In this document: one piece after another, positions 1 to 4,741 of the stretch | Layout of the letters: every line of letters starts with the position of its first letter | Position numbering within the stretch: the first letter of the stretch is position 1 | Source of the DNA: a bacterium | Lineage (GTDB): Bacteria; Bacillota_A; Clostridia; Lachnospirales; Lachnospiraceae | DNA length: 5,699 nt | Direction: 5' to 3' | NCBI GenBank assembly: GCA_004562915.1 | Contig: SFQZ01000137.1 | Location: 1-5,699, forward strand | The notes under the pieces: model-generated | Told to the model about the DNA's origin: nothing | Databases searched by the model: none | The model's input: only the letters and a program-made list of their open reading frames with translations | Made by a program: the position numbers and the translations under genes

Positions 1-1240
1 GCGTATTTCCTTCTTTATCAATCGCAATCCTGTCTCCTGCCCGTCTGTTGCGTACAAAGACGTTCTCTTTTATTATATCATAATCGAACCATTTCGTGTA
101 TGTTTTTTTCGGAATCCCCTCAAGTCCCTGGGTGAACGGAAATTTTCTGCAAGAAACCTTCCAATCTCCATACTCAACTCTCCATTCCTCTGTTTCATTT
201 ACATTCGGGATACATACAATTTTGCCTTCGTTTCCCATTTCTGTACCATTGGTCTTCGTCTCATTTCCAAGAGTCAAATCAATTCCCTCATATGTCCGTA
301 CCGCACGCATTTTATAAGGAAGATCAATTTTTCTGCCCGTCTGCTTATCCAGCAACTCTCTGATTTGAACTACATGAACCTCATCCAGATCCTTTTCTTT
401 TTTACTAAGACAAACCATTGCCTGTCTTAATACCATTCTGCCGATCAGCTCATCCTGTTTACGGAACTCCTGCTCAGAAATATGGATTTTCCCCCGCTCC
501 TCTTTCACGCACTTCCGATACGCTTCCCTCATCCGGCGTTCCAGATATTCCTGCACCTCTCGAAGCTGCTCCATAGCCCCATTAATATGTTCTACCGTTT
601 TTGAATTAATGTTCTCTGTAAAATATGGGATGACATGGTTTCTTATCTTGTTTCTTGTATAAGTATCTTCCAGATTTGTTGCATCCATACAATAAAGGAT
701 TCCTTTTTTCTCCAAAAATTCTTCTATCTCCATCCGGTTCACACAAAGAAGCGGACGAATGTAATCTCCCTTTACAGGGCAGATCCCTCCAAGTCCTTTC
801 ATCTTGCTTCCTCTGGCGAGATGTAGAAAAAATGTCTCTGCATTGTCATCCTGGTGGTGTGCCAGTGCAATTCTGGTACCACCATATTTGATTGCTGTTT
901 CACGAAACGCTTTTCTTCGTAGCTCTCTTCCGGCTTCTTCTTCGGAAAGTTTTTCCTTTCTTGCATATTCCGGGACGTTCACATGAAATACTTCGCAAGT
1001 AAGCCCCAGCTTCCTGCAGATGTCTCGCACGTACTCCTCATCCGCATCTGCTGCTTCACCGCGGATCCCATGATTCACATGAACGATAACAAGATCAAAT
1101 TCCATACTCTTTCTCAATTCTTCCAGCACAAAAAGAAGGCACATTGAGTCTGCACCTCCCGAAACACCTGCTATCACGGTATCCCCCGCTGTCAGCATAT
1201 GCCACTTTTCCATAAACTTTTTTATTCTATTCAGCATCAT
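1..1240 (-). CDS. tilS: tRNA(Ile)-lysidine synthase TilS, 3' end cut by window edge
   Basis: TilS uses ATP and lysine to convert cytidine 34 of the CAU-anticodon isoleucine tRNA to lysidine, so that it reads AUA; it is cytoplasmic and usually essential. The minus-strand frame is open for 413 codons from the ATG at 1240 to the window edge with no stop. Visible motifs are the PP-loop ATP site SGGADS (residues 27-32), HVNHGIRG (54-61), AHHQDDNAET (127-136), TRNKIRN (195-201) and, in the C-terminal domain, RNRRAGDRI (397-405). Family members usually have about 430-480 residues, so only the last few dozen are missing. The start is ATGATG; the first ATG overlaps the spoIIE TGA as ATGA, with AAAGGA just upstream inside spoIIE. 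The second ATG (1237) would give slightly better spacing. The overlap suggests translational coupling to spoIIE. hprT and ftsH commonly follow tilS in related genomes but lie outside this window. Confidence 0.96.
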   Translation of the reverse strand, partial: MMLNRIKKFMEKWHMLTAGDTVIAGVSGGADSMCLLFVLEELRKSMEFDLVIVHVNHGIRGEAADADEEYVRDICRKLGLTCEVFHVNVPEYARKEKLSEEEAGRELRRKAFRETAIKYGGTRIALAHHQDDNAETFFLHLARGSKMKGLGGICPVKGDYIRPLLCVNRMEIEEFLEKKGILYCMDATNLEDTYTRNKIRNHVIPYFTENINSKTVEHINGAMEQLREVQEYLERRMREAYRKCVKEERGKIHISEQEFRKQDELIGRMVLRQAMVCLSKKEKDLDEVHVVQIRELLDKQTGRKIDLPYKMRAVRTYEGIDLTLGNETKTNGTEMGNEGKIVCIPNVNETEEWRVEYGDWKVSCRKFPFTQGLEGIPKKTYTKWFDYDIIKENVFVRNRRAGDRIAIDKEGNT

Positions 1241-2691
1241 GATTTTCCTTTTGTACGATTTTCTTTCTTCGTATCATTAGAGTAACACATCTCCCAGATT
1301 CCTGCCACCAAAACTGTCATGTCATCTTTCGGTTCACCGTTTGTCAGTTCCAGGACACTTTGCAGGATATAATGGGCCAATTCTTTCGGATTTTCAAGCG
1401 ATGTTCCTCCGATGATCAGATCCAGCAATTGCTCCTGCTCTCCCGAAGGCAGTGCATCCAGGATTCCATCCGTGACCATCACAACAACATCACCCGATTC
1501 CAGATTTCTTCTGAATTCTCCGCTTTGCTGATTCGGCACTACGCCGAGCGGAAGATTTTCAGAATAGATATGCTCCATTCCTTCCCTTTTCCGTATAAAC
1601 GTAGGTGCAGCGCCAGCTTTTATAAATTCACATTCCCCACTGTACAGATCAAAAATACTCATATCCACAGTAGAAAAACATACTTCTTCTCTTCCCATGA
1701 CCAGTGCTGTATTCATCATAGACAGTGCCGTCTGTCTGGGAAATCCCGCCTTCAGCAATTCTTCCAACATATCTACGATCATCGCACTTTCTCTGGAAGC
1801 ACGTTCTCCGGATCCCATCCCATCAGAAAGGATTGCCGCCTCCTGACCACCGGGCAACCTCGTCATCAGGTAACTGTCTCCCGAAATCTTCTGACATCCT
1901 TTTCCGATTTTTGCGATGCCTTGCATCGTATAATATCCCGGTCCTTCTACACAAACTACCGTACAGTATTCCTGACTCATCACCGGCCTTTCCTCGCTGG
2001 CAGGACACATTTTCCGTCCGACACAGTCCGAAAGTATCTCTGACAGTTTTTTCGTTGTCATACATACCCCTTTTTCTGTTTTCCCCGTAATATGAATCTC
2101 ATATCGCCCCTGCGGATTCACAAAAAATACAGAGCTCAGCATCCTGACTCCTGATCTTTTCAGGTGCATCTTCAGCTTTTTTTCCAATGGCGGATCCTGA
2201 AAAATACTTGCATCCAGTTCCCTGGTCGCATGCTGTATCATCTGGGCGAACGTATCCAGTTGGACTGCGCATCCTTCCCGGTTTAAGATCATTTTATTGT
2301 TCCAAATCAGTGTTTTCTTTGCTTCCTGAAACACATCCAGAATAGTCCTGAGAAAACGAGGCGCCTGAATACAGCTTTTCTGAAGTTTTCGTTTCATCTC
2401 TACATTCAGTTCAGTACCGTATTTTTCCACCGCACAAAGCAATTCATAAATGAGCAGATCGATCTGTTCCCTGTTCTGTCCGGTACAATGCTCCCTCCGC
2501 TCACAGGAACCGCACACCCGATCCTCTATCTGTCTGATCATTTCCTGAACTTCCTCAGCACTGAAACCTTCCCTGGTTCCTTCCATTTTCAGAAATGTAT
2601 CCGCCAGATGCCTAAGGGACTTGGCAAACTTGTCCGCTTGCGTTACATACGGACTTTGCATCACCGTCACTTCGTTTCTGTTTTCTCCCAT
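1237..2691 (-). CDS. spoIIE: SpoIIE-type PP2C serine phosphatase, short form lacking the membrane domain
   Basis: SpoIIE dephosphorylates the anti-anti-sigma factor SpoIIAA and so releases sigma-F in the forespore; in Bacillus it also interacts with the division machinery. This protein has 484 residues. Residues 1-250 resemble the central SpoIIE region, including a cysteine cluster (C60, C63, C69, CxxCx5C spacing). Residues 254-466 form the PP2C phosphatase domain with GDS (Asp272), SDGMGSG (Asp290), TDGILDA (Asp408) and KDDMTV (Asp456/457), so the metal-binding acids appear intact. The ten-helix N-terminal membrane domain of the roughly 830-residue Bacillus protein is absent, and no hydrophobic helix is seen. 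I chose the ATG at 2691 because GGGAGG lies 7 bases upstream; the open frame extends to 2793, but that start overlaps divIC and has no clear binding site. The stop overlaps the tilS start. The C-terminal tail after the PP2C domain is short and charged. The SpoIIE call is firm; whether it works in sigma-F activation without membrane anchoring is inference. Confidence 0.92.
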   Translation of the reverse strand: MGENRNEVTVMQSPYVTQADKFAKSLRHLADTFLKMEGTREGFSAEEVQEMIRQIEDRVCGSCERREHCTGQNREQIDLLIYELLCAVEKYGTELNVEMKRKLQKSCIQAPRFLRTILDVFQEAKKTLIWNNKMILNREGCAVQLDTFAQMIQHATRELDASIFQDPPLEKKLKMHLKRSGVRMLSSVFFVNPQGRYEIHITGKTEKGVCMTTKKLSEILSDCVGRKMCPASEERPVMSQEYCTVVCVEGPGYYTMQGIAKIGKGCQKISGDSYLMTRLPGGQEAAILSDGMGSGERASRESAMIVDMLEELLKAGFPRQTALSMMNTALVMGREEVCFSTVDMSIFDLYSGECEFIKAGAAPTFIRKREGMEHIYSENLPLGVVPNQQSGEFRRNLESGDVVVMVTDGILDALPSGEQEQLLDLIIGGTSLENPKELAHYILQSVLELTNGEPKDDMTVLVAGIWEMCYSNDTKKENRTKGKS

Positions 2692-2698
2692 CTGCCTG

Positions 2699-2704
2699 CC
2701 TCCC
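2699..2704 (-). promoter_or_regulatory. Ribosome binding site deciding the spoIIE start
   Basis: GGGAGG (within AAGGGAGG) on the minus strand lies 7 bases before the ATG at 2691. It is the reason to prefer this start over the in-frame upstream ATG at 2793, which sits inside the end of divIC. Confidence 0.8.
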
Positions 2705-2719
2705 TTACTATAATACAAA

Positions 2720-2745
2720 GAGCTCTGGAATCTCTTCCAAAGCTC
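2720..2745 (-). terminator. Strong hairpin between divIC and spoIIE (terminator or processing stem)
   Basis: The minus strand can form an 11-bp stem (GAGCTTTGGAA with TTCCAGAGCTC) closed by a GAGA loop of the GNRA type. One pair is G-U in RNA from this strand but would be C-A on the opposite strand, which fits a minus-strand transcript. It starts 19 bases after the divIC stop and is followed by TTTGTATTAT, a broken T-tract. It could be a leaky terminator, a 3'-end stabiliser for the upstream message or an RNase processing site. The short distance to the spoIIE binding site (about 15 bases) means it lies in the spoIIE leader. Confidence 0.55.
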
Positions 2746-2764
2746 ATCATTCGTGAATACGTCA

Positions 2765-3100
2765 TCAATTAGCCGCCTTAAACAGGATCTCATTCTGCTT
2801 AATCAATCCCAGCTTCTCTTTCGCAACATCTTCAATATATTCATCTGTTCCCACATATTCTTTCAGTTTATCAATCTCTTCCGAGCGATCCTTCTCATCA
2901 TCCAGCTGTGCCATAAGTTCTGCTTCCTGAGCCATGTATTCTTTGTTTCTCGCCTGCAACGCCATTCCATGAATAACAATTACTGCGCTGAGCATCACAA
3001 TAATACTGCTGATTGCCAACACACTTCTCTTATGATTCTGAAGCCTGCTCTTCGAACGTCCTTTCCGGATCTTCCGATTCTTCTGCTTTAAGCTTCCCAT
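2765..3100 (-). CDS. divIC: DivIC/FtsL-like septum formation initiator
   Basis: A small bitopic division protein of 111 residues. DivIC family proteins form a complex with FtsL and DivIB (FtsQ) that supports septal peptidoglycan synthesis at the division site. The sequence shows a very basic cytoplasmic N-terminus (residues 1-25), one membrane helix (about 26-48), a charged coiled-coil-like stretch (about 50-82) and the family's C-terminal motif, YVGTDEYIEDVAKEKLGLI at 82-100 followed by ILF. Length is typical. The ATG at 3100 is preceded by AAAGGGTGAG, a reasonable partial match to the Shine-Dalgarno complement (GGTGA). The position between yabQ and spoIIE is the same as divIC in Bacillus subtilis. 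FtsL and DivIC are hard to tell apart by sequence; the neighbourhood favours DivIC. Confidence 0.92.
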   Translation of the reverse strand: MGSLKQKNRKIRKGRSKSRLQNHKRSVLAISSIIVMLSAVIVIHGMALQARNKEYMAQEAELMAQLDDEKDRSEEIDKLKEYVGTDEYIEDVAKEKLGLIKQNEILFKAAN

Positions 3101-3184
3101 TATATATACTCACCCTTTACTGTTGTTTCCAACCGGTATATTCCCTATTATTACTTATATAAAATCCACAATTGTAAAATAATA

Positions 3185-3538
3185 TTATCTTTTTTCCCCA
3201 GATTTATCAATAGTTTTTCCGTTTTTTTTCTCCATCAAATCAGATAATTTTTGATCGATTTTTTTTGTAAAAGCAACGAAAAAGTGCATCAAAATCGCCC
3301 CAATCACAACACCTAGTACAAAATACCACCTTATCTCACCATTACTTGTGTGGTAAATTTGCACAAAAAAGTACTGTGATACAAAAATCCAATATACGAA
3401 ATCTTCTATGTTGATCACCCATAATGCATGGCGGAAAATCCTTCTCAGCACCCTAAGACTTAAATATACAGCAGTCACAAAAACTCCGGTTATGATTGCG
3501 TGAAGGAACACCAAAAACTCTTTTTCAATTCCCAACAT
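3185..3538 (-). CDS. yabQ: Spore cortex biosynthesis membrane protein YabQ
   Basis: YabQ is a sporulation membrane protein made in the mother cell and needed for spore cortex formation in Bacillus subtilis; its biochemical activity is not known. This 117-residue copy has three likely membrane helices (about residues 7-29, 40-62 and 70-92), the typical NGEIRWYFVLGVVIG segment at 66-80 opening the third helix, and a charged lysine-rich tail (92-117). It is shorter than the Bacillus protein but within the clostridial range as I know it. The ATG at 3538 follows the yabP TAA by 6 bases. No clear Shine-Dalgarno sequence is seen (CCGGTAACCGAAT precedes the start), so translation probably depends on ribosomes finishing yabP. 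Function comes from the family and from position next to yabP, not from visible catalytic residues. Confidence 0.9.
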   Translation of the reverse strand: MLGIEKEFLVFLHAIITGVFVTAVYLSLRVLRRIFRHALWVINIEDFVYWIFVSQYFFVQIYHTSNGEIRWYFVLGVVIGAILMHFFVAFTKKIDQKLSDLMEKKNGKTIDKSGEKR

Positions 3539-3544
3539 ATTCGG

Positions 3545-3856
3545 TTACCGGAAAAGTTTTGTCAAAAAATTTTCACCTTGTTTTCCTGCCGAATTAATAT
3601 TGGAATATGCCACACTGTCAATATTCCCCGACAAATCCACCTCGCCCTTTTCCAGGCTTAAACGATTCACATGCATGTCCGTTCCTTTCACCATAAGCAT
3701 TCCCTGATCCGTTTCCAGCAGGATTTCATTTAGGTCAAACGACAATACATCCAGAACTCCCGTCACCATACTGGTTTTTCTGTTGTTGATTACAAGCTTA
3801 TGATTGTGCGTTTTCGGCATCTTACTTTCTTCCACCACTACCCCCAACCTTTCCAT
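3545..3856 (-). CDS. yabP: Sporulation protein YabP
   Basis: YabP belongs to the YabP/YqfC family of small beta-rich sporulation proteins; in Bacillus subtilis it is made under sigma-E in the mother cell and is needed for cortex formation. The family core is clear here: HKLVINNRK (residues 19-27), SMVTGVLDVLSFD (29-41), LLETDQGMLMVKG (46-58), LSLEKGEVDLSG (66-77) and a C-terminal FLTKLFR close to the Bacillus ending. The start is uncertain. The ATG at 3856 has no binding site at normal distance. A GTG at 3838 has AAAGG 9 bases upstream, and an ATG at 3820 (MPKTHNHK) gives a 91-residue protein that begins close to the conserved core. The good GGAGGG site further upstream instead serves a 9-codon out-of-frame reading frame starting at 3867. 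YabP probably shares a message with yabQ. Confidence 0.9.
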   Translation of the reverse strand: MERLGVVVEESKMPKTHNHKLVINNRKTSMVTGVLDVLSFDLNEILLETDQGMLMVKGTDMHVNRLSLEKGEVDLSGNIDSVAYSNINSAGKQGENFLTKLFR

Positions 3857-3867
3857 CTATGATACAT

Positions 3868-3881
3868 GCGGATCCCTCCGC
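3868..3881 (-). promoter_or_regulatory. Small hairpin covering a GGAGGG site in the yabP leader
   Basis: Minus-strand GCGGA-GGGA-TCCGC forms a 5-bp GC-rich stem with a 4-base loop. The strongest Shine-Dalgarno match in the leader (GGAGGG) lies inside it. An ATG directly follows at 3867 and opens a 9-codon frame (MYHRWKGWG, stop at 3838) out of frame with yabP. A role in setting YabP translation is possible, but the stem is short and may be chance. Confidence 0.3.
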
Positions 3882-3939
3882 GCATTCACCCATGATCCGG
3901 ATATGTTCCGGTCATTCAGTGCCTTGATATCATTTTATG

Positions 3940-3947
3940 AATGTATG
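3940..3947 (-). promoter_or_regulatory. Possible sigma-E -10 element upstream of yabP
   Basis: CATACATT on the minus strand matches the sigma-E -10 consensus (CATACAnT) and lies about 84 bases before the annotated yabP start, in the right place for a mother-cell promoter. No convincing -35 ATA element is seen at the expected distance, although the upstream sequence is AT-rich. The call therefore rests on the -10 match plus knowledge that yabP is a sigma-E gene in Bacillus. The rest of the 3857-3976 gap shows no terminator after rqcP, so read-through from rqcP is also possible. Confidence 0.4.
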
Positions 3948-3976
3948 GGATAATATATGTTAAAAACTTTATAGAA

Positions 3977-4216
3977 TTACAGGTATCGGAACAACTCGGC
4001 AGCTTCGTCCTTCTTTGTAGTTTCCTTTAGCTCAAGCACTTCCACTTTTACAGTCTTTGTTCCGAACTGAATCTCAATAATGTCCCCTTTTTTCACTTTA
4101 ACGGATGCCTTTGCTACCGTACCGTTCACCATAACTCTTCCGGCATCACATGCCTCATTTGCCACAGTCCTGCGCTTGATCAGGCGCGATACCTTCAAAA
4201 ACTTATCTAATCTCAT
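3977..4216 (-). CDS. rqcP: S4-domain ribosome quality-control factor RqcP (YabO/HslR type)
   Basis: RqcP binds stalled 50S subunits carrying peptidyl-tRNA and works with RqcH to add C-terminal alanine tails that mark the unfinished protein for degradation. The 79-residue protein is almost entirely one S4 RNA-binding domain. Its opening MRLDKFLKVSRLIKRRT is nearly identical to my memory of Bacillus YabO, including the basic residues R2 and R15/R16, followed by GRVMVNG (26-32), AKASVKVKKGD (35-45) and a LKETTKKDEAAELF tail (62-75). The ATG at 4216 has TAGGAG 10 bases upstream; an out-of-frame ATG lies between them. The gene sits before yabP as in Bacillus subtilis. The HU terminator ends just before its binding site, so it has no room for a promoter of its own downstream of that hairpin. 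RqcH is not in the window. Confidence 0.93.
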   Translation of the reverse strand: MRLDKFLKVSRLIKRRTVANEACDAGRVMVNGTVAKASVKVKKGDIIEIQFGTKTVKVEVLELKETTKKDEAAELFRYL

Positions 4217-4226
4217 ATCATTATTT

Positions 4227-4232
4227 CTCCTA
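4227..4232 (-). promoter_or_regulatory. rqcP ribosome binding site abutting the HU terminator
   Basis: TAGGAG on the minus strand, 10 bases before the rqcP ATG, begins two bases after the T-tract of the terminator. Transcripts that stop at the hairpin would lack it; only read-through transcripts would carry it. Confidence 0.75.
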
Positions 4233-4233
4233 C

Positions 4234-4264
4234 AAAAATAGAGAGCGGCCAGCGCTCTCTATTT
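4234..4264 (-). terminator. Intrinsic terminator after the HU gene
   Basis: A perfect 12-bp inverted repeat (AAATAGAGAGCG with CGCTCTCTATTT) surrounds a 5-base loop (4248-4252), and the minus-strand stem runs into a run of five T. It begins 22 bases after the HU stop codon, the normal place for a terminator. Because the arms are A-rich on one side and T-rich on the other, it could work in both directions, but the only convergent candidate is the HU gene itself. Confidence 0.88.
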
Positions 4265-4286
4265 ACATTCATCAATCCAAAACCAA

Positions 4287-4562
4287 TTATGCGTTTACAG
4301 CATCTTTCAAAGCTTTTCCTGCTTTAAACTTCGGCGCTTTGCAGGCATCAATCTTCATGGTCATACCGGTCTGAGGATTTCTTCCTTCTCTTGCAGCTCT
4401 TTCACTTACCTCAAATGTTCCAAAACCTACCAACTGAACTTTTTCCCCTTTTTTCAGTTCTTCTGTAACTACATCAACAAAAGCTTTTAGCACTTTTTCT
4501 GCATCTTTTTTAGAAACCTCTCCCTGCTCTGCCACTGCTGCCACTAATTCTGTTTTGTTCAT
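4287..4562 (-). CDS. hup: HU family nucleoid DNA-binding protein
   Basis: HU is an abundant small dimeric protein that bends and compacts chromosomal DNA with little sequence preference. The 91-residue protein begins MNKTELVAAVAE and carries the family signature GFGTFEVSERAAREGRNPQTG (residues 46-66). The beta-arm tip RNPQTG (61-66) has the intercalating Pro63, and the end KAPKFKAGKALKDAV (75-89) is typical. Length is standard. I placed the start at the ATG at 4562 because AGGAGG lies 8 bases upstream; an upstream in-frame ATG at 4589 would add nine residues absent from the family and would put the binding site inside the gene. The gene has its own strong promoter and its own terminator, so it can form a monocistronic, highly expressed unit. 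HU beside rqcP is a common clostridial arrangement, often with mazG, which is not seen here. Confidence 0.96.
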   Translation of the reverse strand: MNKTELVAAVAEQGEVSKKDAEKVLKAFVDVVTEELKKGEKVQLVGFGTFEVSERAAREGRNPQTGMTMKIDACKAPKFKAGKALKDAVNA

Positions 4563-4570
4563 GAATATTT

Positions 4571-4576
4571 CCTCCT
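4571..4576 (-). promoter_or_regulatory. HU ribosome binding site
   Basis: AGGAGG is a full consensus site 8 bases before the ATG at 4562. It fixes the start and excludes the in-frame ATG at 4589. Confidence 0.85.
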
Positions 4577-4591
4577 GTATCATAATCACTC

Positions 4592-4608
4592 GAATACCAA
4601 CTGTATTC
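4592..4608 (-). repeat. Short inverted repeat in the HU leader
   Basis: GAATAC and GTATTC form a perfect 6-bp stem around a 5-base loop, about 15 bases before the HU ribosome binding site and within the predicted roughly 90-base untranslated leader. It could be a mild mRNA-stabilising stem. No known riboswitch or leader family is recognised. Confidence 0.35.
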
Positions 4609-4657
4609 TACCTCGTACTAAAGGCTGACTGCGTCCTTGCAGAATGCCCTATGTAAA

Positions 4658-4686
4658 GTTATATCGGGTTTTAAAGCCTTTGTCAA
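4658..4686 (-). promoter_or_regulatory. Strong sigma-A promoter for the HU gene
   Basis: On the minus strand TTGACA (4681-4686) is followed by a 17-base spacer and TATAAC (4658-4663). The -35 is perfect, the -10 matches five of six bases and the spacing is ideal. Transcription would start near 4651, giving a leader of about 90 bases before the HU ATG. It lies in the 179-base gap between the mutase gene and HU. The gap otherwise holds no gene, and no good terminator for the mutase gene was found in it. Confidence 0.88.
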
Positions 4687-4741
4687 GCCTAAATCCTTCT
4701 TAGGAACACCGAAATACAATTCTTTCCGGACAAACTGTTTT

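Noticed and set aside
1360..2043. A 227-codon open frame on the plus strand.
   Set aside because: It lies wholly antisense to spoIIE, whose motifs are unmistakable; its protein shows no recognisable domain.
2705..2745. A long-spacer Spo0A-type promoter before spoIIE (TTTGGA, about 20 bases, TATTAT).
   Set aside because: Transcription would start at about the ribosome binding site, the elements lie inside the hairpin, and no good Spo0A box was seen.
2692..2793. Upstream extension of the spoIIE frame to an ATG at 2793 (518 residues).
   Set aside because: It overlaps the end of divIC, passes through the hairpin, has no clear ribosome binding site, and the added 34 residues show no family match, while the ATG at 2691 has an excellent site.
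3101..3184. Possible sigma-A promoter in the AT-rich yabQ-divIC gap (TATAAG with TTATTT 17 bases upstream).
   Set aside because: The -35 matches the consensus at only two positions and AT-rich gaps give such matches by chance. A growth-phase divIC promoter is biologically plausible but not supported well enough to list.
4620..4681. Inverted 7-base repeat (AAAGGCT / AGCCTTT) flanking the HU -10 element, as a possible operator.
   Set aside because: The arms are short and about 48 bases apart; a match of this size is easily chance.
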